Source: Treponema sp. CETP13 (GTDB taxonomy: Bacteria > Spirochaetota > Spirochaetia > Treponematales > Treponemataceae). From it: 64,000 nt of DNA. The position numbers and the translations under genes were made by a program. Positions within the stretch are counted from its first letter, which is position 1. Each line of letters begins with the position of its first letter. The stretch covers positions 1 through 64,000 of the forward strand of contig MLPZ01000015.1 in the NCBI GenBank assembly GCA_001885315.1, written 5' to 3'. The notes beneath the pieces were generated by a model. The model saw only the letters and a program-made list of their open reading frames with translations, was not told the DNA's origin and ran no database searches. Positions 25,100-33,632 of the stretch are shown here, in pieces.

Positions 25100-26020
25100 A
25101 TGATTCAGAGTATTTTAATCGAGGGTCTCATATATGGACTGATGGTTCTCGGTGTTTTTATCACCTTTCGTATACTCAATTTTGCTGACATGACTGTTGA
25201 CGGATCGTTCCCTCTTGGAGCATGCGTAATGGCCGCTCTTATTGTACGAGGAATTAATCCATCAATAGCAATTTTAGTTGCTTTTTTAGCCGGCTCTCTT
25301 GCAGGTTTAGTTACAGCAATTATTCATTCAAAACTACATATTCCAGGACTTCTTGCCGGTATTTTAACAATGACAATGTTATATTCTGTTAATCTTCGAA
25401 TAATGGGAAACCGTGCAAATATTTCCTTATTAAAATACAATACAATATTTAATACAATAGAAAATAATGTTCCTCAATTTTTAAATCCAGATACTGCCAT
25501 AGTTATAATTCTTATTATAATTGTTTTAATCATAAAGCTACTGCTAGACTTGTTTTTTCATACTGATTTTGGATTATGTATGGGAGCACTCGGGTCAAAT
25601 CAACAAATGATTATTTCTCAAGGAATGAACCCTGAAATTATAAAAGCTGTGGGCATATGCTTGGCAAACGGGTTAACAGGTATTGCAGGCGCGTATGCTG
25701 CCATGTATCAAGGATTTGCTGATGTTGGATCTGGAACAGGCGTTGTTGTTTCTGGTCTTGCTTCACTCATGCTTGGTGAGTTTGTACTAAAATCAAACAA
25801 AATAAAATATCTTACACTTCGAGTCTTTATTGGTTCAATTCTTTATCGCGCTCTTATGTTCCTTGGACGCCGTTACGGGTATGTTATTGGACTTACCGCA
25901 AATGATCTAAAACTTATTACAGGAGCGCTTATAATCATTTGCCTAATAATTACAAATTACGACTTTGGTGCACAAATAAGAAAACGAAAATCAGATATTA
26001 TTCAAAAGGAGCAAAACTAA
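25100..26020 (+). CDS. ABC transporter permease, TrpY-like (BPD_transp_2 type)
   Basis: A 306-residue membrane protein with about eight to nine hydrophobic spans. The family signature is FRILNFADMTVDGSFPLGACV near residue 25, plus FGLCMGALGSNQQMIISQGMNPEIIK and ANGLTGIAGAYAAMYQGFADVGSGTGVVVSGLASLMLGE. These match the permease that accompanies TrpX-like binding proteins. GGAG precedes the ATG. It is translationally coupled (TAATG) to the ATPase. Confidence 0.92.
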   Translation: MIQSILIEGLIYGLMVLGVFITFRILNFADMTVDGSFPLGACVMAALIVRGINPSIAILVAFLAGSLAGLVTAIIHSKLHIPGLLAGILTMTMLYSVNLRIMGNRANISLLKYNTIFNTIENNVPQFLNPDTAIVIILIIIVLIIKLLLDLFFHTDFGLCMGALGSNQQMIISQGMNPEIIKAVGICLANGLTGIAGAYAAMYQGFADVGSGTGVVVSGLASLMLGEFVLKSNKIKYLTLRVFIGSILYRALMFLGRRYGYVIGLTANDLKLITGALIIICLIITNYDFGAQIRKRKSDIIQKEQN

Positions 26021-26826
26021 TGATTACTCTCAAAAACATAGGAATGACGTTTGCTCAAGGAACCCCCGACGAGAATTGTGCCCTAAAAAACATAAACCTT
26101 GATATACAACAAGGAGACTTTATTACCGTGATTGGTTCAAATGGAGCAGGCAAATCTACACTTTATAATGTTATTGCTGGAACCCTTACTCCAACAACCG
26201 GCAATATATATTTAGATGTACCAAACTCAACACCCCAAGAAATTACAAAAGATAAAGAATATAAAAGGGCCCGCTATATTGGACGTATTTTTCAAAACCC
26301 CCTTCTTGGAACAGCAGGAAAAATGACATTGGAAGATAATATGATGATTTGTCACAAAAAAGGGTACAAAGGCTTAAAAATAAGCTTAAATAAATCAATG
26401 CGTGACTATTTTAGAAGTCAACTAGAATTGCTTGAGATGGGACTAGAAGATAGACTAAACGACAATGTTGAGCAATTTTCAGGTGGACAACGACAAGCTT
26501 TGACATTGCTAATGACGGTTATGTCAAAACCTAATTTACTATTACTAGATGAACACACTGCAGCTCTCGATCCTGGAAATGCAGAGCTTGTTATGAAACT
26601 TACTAGAAAATTTGCAAAAAACTATAATCTTACTGTTATGATGATTACACACAATATGCAACAGGCTCTTGATTACGGCAACAGGCTGATTATGATGGAC
26701 AGTGGAGACATTATCCTTGATATAAACGCACAAGAAAAAGCCAAATTAACATTAAACGAACTTATTACACGGTTCCGCGCATTAAAACAAAAAGATTTAA
26801 ATAGTGATGCTATGCTATTGCAGTAA
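26020..26826 (+). CDS. ABC transporter ATP-binding protein, TrpZ-like
   Basis: A 268-residue ATPase. Walker A is GSNGAGKST, the signature FSGGQRQALTLL, and Walker B LLLLDEHTAALDP. The Glu-His pair (DEHTAAL) in place of the usual DEPT is typical of this subfamily. MITLKNIG is chosen as the start because it overlaps the permease stop in TAATG with AAGGAG before it; a longer frame from 25939 is inside the permease gene. Confidence 0.93.
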   Translation: MITLKNIGMTFAQGTPDENCALKNINLDIQQGDFITVIGSNGAGKSTLYNVIAGTLTPTTGNIYLDVPNSTPQEITKDKEYKRARYIGRIFQNPLLGTAGKMTLEDNMMICHKKGYKGLKISLNKSMRDYFRSQLELLEMGLEDRLNDNVEQFSGGQRQALTLLMTVMSKPNLLLLDEHTAALDPGNAELVMKLTRKFAKNYNLTVMMITHNMQQALDYGNRLIMMDSGDIILDINAQEKAKLTLNELITRFRALKQKDLNSDAMLLQ

Positions 26827-26918
26827 GTTTCATTAAATTTTTTAATTTTGTGGTTTCTTGTACAAAACCGTAACAAATAGTAAAATATGCGAAATTCACA
26901 CATGGAAGTATATTGTAA

Positions 26919-28184
26919 ATGAATTCTCAAATCGCACGCATTTTGAATATTACTAAAATATTAGCCCTTTCCGCTTTTGTTGGAATTGTTGTTGGACTAA
27001 TAACTGGTGAATATGGACGCATTTTGTTAATGATTACAAAATTCCGTTATGCTTACGAAACACAATTAGTTCCCTTCCTTGGAATTGCCGGTGTTTTTAT
27101 CTGTACTCTTTATTTAAAATGGGGGGGAGATAGCATACGAGGAATGACACTTATTTTTGAAGCAGAATTTGGAGAACGCAAAGATATTCCAATTAGAATG
27201 ATTCCTATCGTATTACTTTCGACATTTATGACACATCTTTTTGGAGGAAGCGCAGGCCGTGAAGGGGTTGCTGTTCAAATAGGGGGAACAATTGGATTTC
27301 GAACAGGTAAGTTTGTAAAAGATTTTAGTGCTGCACGCATTTTACTAATTGCCGGTATGGCAGCTGGTTTTGCAGGACTATTTAGAACACCGCTTGCAGC
27401 CATTTTCTTTGCACTCGAAGTTCTTATTGCTGGACAACTATCTTATGAAGCTCTAATTCCTACAATTGTTGCTTCTTTTGTCTCTGCTGAAGTTTCTGGA
27501 CTTTGTGGCATTGGTAAAGAATTTATTCCATTGCATTTTGCTATAAAAATGACTCCAATTCTTTCTGTCAAATTAGTTTTACTTTCAATTGCATTTGGTA
27601 TTGCCGGCCAATTATTTTCAGGATCAATAAATAAATTGCGAGCTTTGCTTCCTAAAATAGTACCCGATGCTCGTAAACGTATTTTCTTCTTTGGAATAGG
27701 ATTAAGTGGATTATTGTTAATTTGTGGACATGGTAGATACACAGGATTAGGACTAAATCTTAGTGAAATGGTTTATTTGGGGACAGGCCATATTTACTGG
27801 TTTGATTGGCTAGCTAAACTTTTTTTTACTGTTCTTACACTTAGTGCGGGTTTTCAAGGAGGAGAATTAACACCTTTATTTTGTATTGGTTCAACATTAG
27901 GAGCAGTTTTGGCTATTCCATTTGGGTTACCAGTAACATTTTGTGCAGCCCTAGGCTATGCTGCTGTTTTTGGGAGTGCTACCAATACCTTACTCGCTCC
28001 CGTAATTATTGCTTGTGAAGTCTTTGGATTTAAGTATATGCCCTTTTTCTTTATAGTATGTGCTCTCTCCTATGCTTTTAATGGTAACCATACAATATAC
28101 CCACGACAAAAATGTCTTAGTGGAACCTTATCTTCCTATGCATATCGAAAGCAAATAGAAGAGGCCGATGAAAAAAAGACTTAA
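26919..28184 (+). CDS. Voltage-gated chloride channel (ClC) family protein
   Basis: A 421-residue multi-span membrane protein. Selectivity-filter regions of ClC proteins are visible: GGSAGREGVAVQIGG (the GxxGREGP-like motif with Val for Pro) and GFQGGELTPLFCIGSTLGA (GxFxP-like, with Leu-Thr). The gating Glu is retained in GREGV. It is either a fluoride/chloride channel or a Cl-/H+ antiporter. No C-terminal CBS domains. It has its own upstream spacing of 92 bases after the transporter gene. Confidence 0.88.
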   Translation: MNSQIARILNITKILALSAFVGIVVGLITGEYGRILLMITKFRYAYETQLVPFLGIAGVFICTLYLKWGGDSIRGMTLIFEAEFGERKDIPIRMIPIVLLSTFMTHLFGGSAGREGVAVQIGGTIGFRTGKFVKDFSAARILLIAGMAAGFAGLFRTPLAAIFFALEVLIAGQLSYEALIPTIVASFVSAEVSGLCGIGKEFIPLHFAIKMTPILSVKLVLLSIAFGIAGQLFSGSINKLRALLPKIVPDARKRIFFFGIGLSGLLLICGHGRYTGLGLNLSEMVYLGTGHIYWFDWLAKLFFTVLTLSAGFQGGELTPLFCIGSTLGAVLAIPFGLPVTFCAALGYAAVFGSATNTLLAPVIIACEVFGFKYMPFFFIVCALSYAFNGNHTIYPRQKCLSGTLSSYAYRKQIEEADEKKT

Positions 28185-28272
28185 TCATATTCGTCTTACA
28201 CCTAAAATCTATTTCATTGAAGTAAATACCAATTCTTGATATACTATCAAAATAGACACTACGGGGGTTAGA

Positions 28273-30000
28273 ATGAATCATTTTATGAGTTTTTTTCCAG
28301 ACGCTTTACACTTTACTGAAGTCGATAGCGCAAATCTAATTCTTTTACTGGGTGCAATTCTTTTACTAGGCTCATTAGGTGGGCGACTCTTTCAAAAACT
28401 CAAGATACCACAAGTCGTTGGTTATATTGTAATTGGAATTATTATTGGTCAATCAGGGCTAAGAATTTTATCTAAAAATGTCATTACTTCATTAACACCG
28501 CTTAGCAGTTTAGCCCTTTCCCTTATCGGATTCTTGATTGGTGGCGAATTAAAATTAAAAACTATAAAAAAATACGGAAAACAATTTGTTGGTATTTTAT
28601 TATTTGAATCAATTACACCTTTTATCATAAACACGATTATAATTACAATAATTGGAACTCTAATAACTCATAATTTTGCAAGTTCAATTGCATTAGGTCT
28701 TGTTTTAGGCGCAATTTCGTCTGCAACCGCACCGGCAGCTACAACCGATGTTCTTAGCGAAAATCGCACAAGAGGCCCTTTAACAACGACGGTTTTAGGT
28801 ATTGTAGCACTTGATGATGCAGTAGGACTTATTTTGTATGCTATTGCATCTTCTGTAGCAGAGATTTTTCTTGGAGTCCACGGACAAGGAATAGTAATAA
28901 AACTTTTACTTGTTTTATACGACGTGTTTGGTTCAATTGTTCTTGGTGCTTTTATTGGCTGGTTATTAACCCTAATGATTCAGAATGCTATGAGTAATCC
29001 TGGAAGAATTTTGGCTTTTTCGCTTGGGATGTTACTTTTATCATGTGGAATAGCAAGCTTATTAAAATTAGACAATATCTTAACAGCCATGTCTCTTGGG
29101 TTTTTTATGGTTAATTTTGCACCAGCTAAGACTAGACCAACTTTTACGTTAGTAGAAAATTTTACTCCACCCGTATACGTTTTATTTTTTGTACTTGTTG
29201 GGGCCAAATTAAATATTTGGCAAGTTACGCCTTTTGTCGGAATAATCGCTCTAATTTATGTAACTTCTCGAACGTTTGGTAAATCTCTTGGAGCTGTTAT
29301 CGGCTCGATTATAACAAAAGCACCAGAAACCGTCAAAAAGTATTTACCTTATTGTTTGCTTTCTCAAGCTGGTGTTGCAATAGGATTATCTATTTCTGCT
29401 GGAACCCATTTTGCAAATACGATTGGGCCAACGGTCCTCCTTATTGTAACAGCAACAACTTTTATTGTACAAATTCTAGGTCCTATCTGTGTTAAATACG
29501 GTATAACAAAGGCAGGAGAATGCAACCTTGCAGTAAATGAAAATGATATCATGAAAAATACTCATGTTTCAGATATTACAAGCCATGGAAATACGATTTG
29601 TTGTCTTGGATCACATACAATTGTAAATGAATTTACTCCTCTTGACGACCTCATAGAAGCTTTTAGCCATCATCAAAATCTTAATTATGAAGTTAAAGAC
29701 ACAGATGGAAAACTTTCCGGAATAGTAACACTAGAAAACATCAAAGAATCATTATCGGTAGGTGGAGATTTAGCTTCTTGCTTACTCGCTATGGATATTA
29801 TGGAAAAACCACCAATAACCTGTCACCCAGATACAACAATTCCTGAATTGTATGAACTATATCAGCAATATGATTGTGAAGCCATTGCAATTGTAGACGA
29901 GGAAGGAAAAGCAATGGGAATGCTTGGCAAACATATTGTTGATCACTATTTACACGCAAAAGTAGTAGAATTACAAAAAAAGGTAACCAGTCTTGGATAA
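28273..30000 (+). CDS. Kef/NhaP-type cation:proton antiporter with a C-terminal CBS pair
   Basis: A 575-residue protein. Residues ~20-410 form the Na_H_Exchanger domain with about twelve spans, including LGAISSATAPAATTDVL and GIVALDDAVGLILYAIAS, the latter holding the Asp-Asp that moves ions. Residues ~425-560 form two CBS repeats (HTIVNEFTPLDDLIEAF; ITCHPDTTIPELYELYQQYDCEAIAIVD), which usually sense nucleotides. The fusion of antiporter and CBS suggests energy-state gating. The next gene overlaps its end by eight bases. Confidence 0.88.
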   Translation: MNHFMSFFPDALHFTEVDSANLILLLGAILLLGSLGGRLFQKLKIPQVVGYIVIGIIIGQSGLRILSKNVITSLTPLSSLALSLIGFLIGGELKLKTIKKYGKQFVGILLFESITPFIINTIIITIIGTLITHNFASSIALGLVLGAISSATAPAATTDVLSENRTRGPLTTTVLGIVALDDAVGLILYAIASSVAEIFLGVHGQGIVIKLLLVLYDVFGSIVLGAFIGWLLTLMIQNAMSNPGRILAFSLGMLLLSCGIASLLKLDNILTAMSLGFFMVNFAPAKTRPTFTLVENFTPPVYVLFFVLVGAKLNIWQVTPFVGIIALIYVTSRTFGKSLGAVIGSIITKAPETVKKYLPYCLLSQAGVAIGLSISAGTHFANTIGPTVLLIVTATTFIVQILGPICVKYGITKAGECNLAVNENDIMKNTHVSDITSHGNTICCLGSHTIVNEFTPLDDLIEAFSHHQNLNYEVKDTDGKLSGIVTLENIKESLSVGGDLASCLLAMDIMEKPPITCHPDTTIPELYELYQQYDCEAIAIVDEEGKAMGMLGKHIVDHYLHAKVVELQKKVTSLG

Positions 30001-30838
30001 TCATCATAAATCTCACAAAGCTCGTAAATCACGTAGTTTAAAGAAATCACCAAGAACTCCATCTTTTAGTACATCTCAAAAGACAAAACAAACCTCTCAT
30101 ACTACTAAAAGCATAGACCGTAATTCAAGTAACGACTCTTTTCACGTTCTTTTTCAAGATGAATATATAGCGATTATTTTTAAACCTTCTGGGCTGCTTT
30201 CTGTACCGTATCCAGGTTCACATGGTAAAACAGCACTCGAAATGTTAGAGAACGTTATGCGTAAAAGAGGAAGTTGGAACAAAGGACACCATCCTTTTGC
30301 AGTACACAGGCTTGATCGTGACACCTCTGGAATTCTTATGTTTGCTCTTAGCTTTCAAGCACAACAAAAAATTATGAATACATGGCATAAAATGATTACA
30401 GAACGCCTGTATCACGCTGTTGCAGAAAACCCCAACACTCAAAAAGCACAAATACTACCAGACAGTGGCCTTATAGATGCTCCCCTCGCGCAAAATGCTT
30501 ATCACCAAAGTTATGTTCCAAAAGATTTAAAAAACAAAGCACAACACCTTAGTCCTGCTCGTACTAATTACAAAATACTTGAAAGAGGAAATGAATATAC
30601 TTTATTTGAACTTGCGCTAGATACAGGCAAAAAAAATCAAATACGTGCCCATCTAGCTTATTTAGGATATCCTCTGGCCGGAGACAAAAACTATAGGGCA
30701 AAAACAGATCCCTTCCATAGGCTCGCATTACATGCACGCACACTCAATTTTATCCACCCATATACAGGGGAGAACATGCATTTTGAAATATCCGAACCTA
30801 GTAGTTGGCAAAAAACTGTTGAGCACTCAATAAAATAA
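29993..30838 (+). CDS. RluA-family pseudouridine synthase
   Basis: A 281-residue RNA-modifying enzyme. The catalytic motif is HRLDRDTSGILMF with its essential Asp, and other RluA parts are seen (LFQDEYIAIIFKPSGLLSVPYPG, KKNQIRAHLAYLGYPLAGDKNY, LALHARTLNFIHP). The first 48 residues are Lys/Ser/Thr-rich and probably disordered. There is no S4 domain. The start is TTG inside the antiporter gene; an internal start is possible but no good one is seen. The RNA target is not set by sequence. Confidence 0.9.
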   Translation: MDNHHKSHKARKSRSLKKSPRTPSFSTSQKTKQTSHTTKSIDRNSSNDSFHVLFQDEYIAIIFKPSGLLSVPYPGSHGKTALEMLENVMRKRGSWNKGHHPFAVHRLDRDTSGILMFALSFQAQQKIMNTWHKMITERLYHAVAENPNTQKAQILPDSGLIDAPLAQNAYHQSYVPKDLKNKAQHLSPARTNYKILERGNEYTLFELALDTGKKNQIRAHLAYLGYPLAGDKNYRAKTDPFHRLALHARTLNFIHPYTGENMHFEISEPSSWQKTVEHSIK

Positions 30839-30852
30839 AATCCTTTGTTGGT

Positions 30853-31317
30853 CTATTCTTTAGCAACTGAATACCGTATACAAAATTCCTCAAATACAAC
30901 TGGGGTATCGGGAGTAAAATCATATCCCATTAAGTCAGCATCATCTTCAAAAAATTGACGTTGCCTTTCTTCCCATAATGCCATAGAGTCAGAATAACTT
31001 TCTTTTTGAGCCATCTCCCACGTTATTTCCATAAAAGGCAATATTGTTACTTTAAGTGTTTCTATGACACAAAGCGCATTTCCATTCCAATTTGTTACAA
31101 CATATCGATTACCCTCTGCTGGTAGAGGCTCCATATCTATTTGATATGATTCTAATGCTGCACAATTAGCCTGTTTTGTCCCTGCCAATACTTGAGCTGT
31201 TATTTCATTACTTTCTTGTTCATCACCACCAAAAACACACTCTCCTGCAAACGGAGTTGATTTTGGTAAATTAAACTTTTGTAAATATTCATTCCATATA
31301 TCTTCAATTGTTTTCAT
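30853..31317 (-). CDS. ASCH-domain protein
   Basis: A 154-residue protein of the ASCH family (YqfB/PUA-like fold). Typical residues are ECVFGGDEQESNEITAQVLAGTKQANCAAL at the putative nucleic-acid or ligand-binding loop and ITWEMAQKESYSDSMALWEERQRQFF later. Close relatives include amidohydrolases of N4-acetylcytidine, but the exact activity is not established here. It is a lone gene on the minus strand, converging with the pseudouridine synthase gene. Confidence 0.85.
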   Translation of the reverse strand: MKTIEDIWNEYLQKFNLPKSTPFAGECVFGGDEQESNEITAQVLAGTKQANCAALESYQIDMEPLPAEGNRYVVTNWNGNALCVIETLKVTILPFMEITWEMAQKESYSDSMALWEERQRQFFEDDADLMGYDFTPDTPVVFEEFCIRYSVAKE

Positions 31318-31403
31318 ATTTTATAGTTTGCATATTATTGACAAAATATGCAAGTCGAGAGACAATTAAGCTATGATAGACTGTCTATCAGGAGAAAAAT
31401 TTT

Positions 31404-32384
31404 ATGCACGTTTTACAAATAATTTTAATTATATTAATTTCTTTATTACTCATTTATTTTGTTGTTTGTTGGTTTCTTTGCAATTCCGTCATTTTAAGAA
31501 AAAAGCTCTCACACAAAGAAGGCTTTGAATGGGAACATGAACATAATAATATTCCTGAAAATTATGAAAACTCTATCCCAACAATTGATTTTAAATTTAA
31601 TAGTCCTCGCGGATATACATTATATGGGAAATGGCTTTTCCCTGATGAAGAAACAGCAAACAAGTTTAAGAGTGAATCCTTTTCAATTTCTAATACAGAT
31701 TCACCAGTTAAAGTTGTAGTCTTCAGCCACGGTCATGGATCGTGCCTGAGTGGAATGTACAAATATGCATCGATGTATTTACCCAAAGGGTTTATTTGCC
31801 TCGTATATGATCATGTTCACGAAGGAATAAGCGAAGGTAAATATATTACAATGGGAAAGCTTGAATCACAAGATCTAGAAGATATTGTTACAAAAGTTTA
31901 TGAAAAATGCGGTAAAAATACTATTGTTGGAGTACATGGCGAATCAATGGGGTCCGCAACAGCTGTTATGCATCATTGCCGAGATTCTAGAATAGCATTC
32001 ACTGTAGCAGATTGTCCCTATGCAGATTTAAATACACAACTCGGAACTTGCATAAATAGATTTTATCATCTACCACAAACCCCTCTTTTACAAACCGTTA
32101 GCTTATTAGCAAAAATAAGAGCTAAATTTTTCTTTGGAGAAGTGTCTCCTATCACAGAACTTAAAGAAAAAAAAGGGACTCCTGACAAACCGCTCATGCT
32201 TGTTCATGGCTTAGCAGATAAATTTGTACCATGCCAATCTAGTAAAGATTTGTTTAGTGTAAAAAAAGGTATAAAAAAATTATATCTGGTACCAAAAGCA
32301 AAACATGCAAGCTCATTCACAGAAAATCCTGATGAGTATAAAAAACAGTTATATGCATTTTTAACAGAGCTTAAAATTATATAA
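31404..32384 (+). CDS. Membrane-anchored alpha/beta hydrolase
   Basis: A 326-residue protein with an N-terminal anchor (residues 4-30) and an alpha/beta-hydrolase domain. The nucleophile elbow is GVHGESMGS (GxSxG), an acidic residue is in HGLADKFVP, and the His is in PKAKHASSF. The oxyanion region is VVFSHGHGSC. Substrate is unknown; this group is annotated as esterases or cinnamoyl-esterase-like. AGGAG lies before the ATG. Converges with the epimerase gene. Confidence 0.88.
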   Translation: MHVLQIILIILISLLLIYFVVCWFLCNSVILRKKLSHKEGFEWEHEHNNIPENYENSIPTIDFKFNSPRGYTLYGKWLFPDEETANKFKSESFSISNTDSPVKVVVFSHGHGSCLSGMYKYASMYLPKGFICLVYDHVHEGISEGKYITMGKLESQDLEDIVTKVYEKCGKNTIVGVHGESMGSATAVMHHCRDSRIAFTVADCPYADLNTQLGTCINRFYHLPQTPLLQTVSLLAKIRAKFFFGEVSPITELKEKKGTPDKPLMLVHGLADKFVPCQSSKDLFSVKKGIKKLYLVPKAKHASSFTENPDEYKKQLYAFLTELKII

Positions 32385-32388
32385 TTTT

Positions 32389-33420
32389 CTAATTAAAAGC
32401 TTTTCGTGCACCTTGATTTACAGAGATGACACGATCACACCAAGAATCAAATTCAGGATCAGCAATCTGGCACTCTGAATGGCTTAAAACATAATCAACG
32501 GTTTCTTTTACTCCCCGAGAAAAAGGAACTGTTGCTACAAAACCAGGAACAAGTTCTTTTAATTTTGAATTATCAAAAACAACTGAATTTGCTTTATCTC
32601 CAAGTAAGCTACCTCGAAAATCAAAATCACTTGTATCTGCCAAAAAATCAGATGCAATATGAATTGCACGAAGCTCAACATCTGCGGCATCTGCAATACA
32701 CTGATATATTTGATTCCAAGTGAGGACTTCATCGCTGGTAATCTGCACAACCTGACCTATAGCATGAATATTACCCATAAGACCAATAAAAGCACGTGCA
32801 AAATCGCTATTATGTGTCATTGTCCATAAAGAAGTTCCATCACCATGAATAATAACTTGTTTTCCTTGCAGCATTCTTTTAAAAACCTGCCAACTACCAT
32901 TTCGTCCGTGAACTCCTAAAGGTATAGATCTTTCATCATAAGTATGTGAAGGACGAACAATAGTAATAGGGAAACCTTCTTTTCTATACATACCAATGAG
33001 TAATCGTTCACAAGCAATTTTATTTCTTGCATATTCCCAATATGGATTTAATAAAGGAGTGCTTTCGTTTATTTTATAATTTTGAAGAGGTTTTTGATAA
33101 ACAGATGCAGAACTTATAAAAATAAATTGTTTGGTTCGACCATTAAATATATTAAACGCATCTGTAAGTTGTTGAGTATTAAAAAGAATAAAATCGGCAA
33201 CGACATCAAATTTTTCATCTCTATCAAGAATAGAATCGACTGCCTTTTTTAATGCCTGTACATCGTTTATATCAACAGTTATCTGTTTAATACCAGTAAT
33301 ATCAAACTGACTTTCTCGGTTTCCACGATTAAAAATGTACACATCATTATTCGTATTAGCCAGTTGTCGTGTAATACCAGCACTAAGTGTGCCAGTCCCA
33401 CCAATTAGCAGAAACTTCAT
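32389..33420 (-). CDS. NAD-dependent epimerase/dehydratase-like SDR protein
   Basis: A 343-residue extended SDR-type protein. The nucleotide-binding motif is LLIGGTGTLSAGITRQLA, followed by FIFISSASVYQKP and the catalytic region YWEYARNKIACERLL with a Y-x-x-x-K arrangement. The sugar or other substrate is not apparent; similar proteins are annotated as UDP-glucose epimerase-like or chloroplast-RNA-binding-like. It has GGGAGAGG before the ATG and stands alone. Confidence 0.85.
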   Translation of the reverse strand: MKFLLIGGTGTLSAGITRQLANTNNDVYIFNRGNRESQFDITGIKQITVDINDVQALKKAVDSILDRDEKFDVVADFILFNTQQLTDAFNIFNGRTKQFIFISSASVYQKPLQNYKINESTPLLNPYWEYARNKIACERLLIGMYRKEGFPITIVRPSHTYDERSIPLGVHGRNGSWQVFKRMLQGKQVIIHGDGTSLWTMTHNSDFARAFIGLMGNIHAIGQVVQITSDEVLTWNQIYQCIADAADVELRAIHIASDFLADTSDFDFRGSLLGDKANSVVFDNSKLKELVPGFVATVPFSRGVKETVDYVLSHSECQIADPEFDSWCDRVISVNQGARKAFN

Positions 33421-33523
33421 AACCTCTCCCTTATTAGATTTATACTTTTTTTTCTTTTATGGCAGTATATCACATTTTTTGCAAAAAAAATATATTTCTT
33501 AAGGTTATTTAAAGGTTTCTAAT

Positions 33524-33632
33524 ATATATTAATGGAGTTAAATGAAGTGAAAGTAGAAATACTTTTCTCCTCACTTTTTCTCTCCTCCTTTTTACCCGCA
33601 CTCGGAAGTTTTCCGGGATGCGGATTTCTTTT
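33524..33632 (+). ncRNA. Weak candidate small RNA with C/U-rich segment and terminator
   Basis: On the plus strand a TATATT box (33525-33530) precedes sequence with two C/U blocks complementary to Shine-Dalgarno purines (TTCTCCTCAC and TCTCCTCC), then a hairpin at 33596-33623 followed by ATTTCTTTTT. No good -35 box is seen. On the minus strand the same stretch offers GGAGGAGAG before a GTG that opens a 21-codon frame, an alternative reading. The hairpin could instead be the end signal of the nfnB transcript. Confidence 0.25.
33596..33623 (+). terminator. GC-rich hairpin with T-rich tail
   Basis: Arms CCGCA-c-TCGGAA and TTCCGG-ga-TGCGG around a GTT loop. The T-rich tail is on the plus-strand side, although the nearest gene end (nfnB, stop at 33632) is on the minus strand, where no T-run follows. 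Confidence 0.5.

Noticed and set aside
25939-26019. Longer start for the TrpZ-like ATPase
   Set aside because: It lies within the permease gene in another frame, while TAATG coupling with AAGGAG gives the normal ATPase N-terminus.
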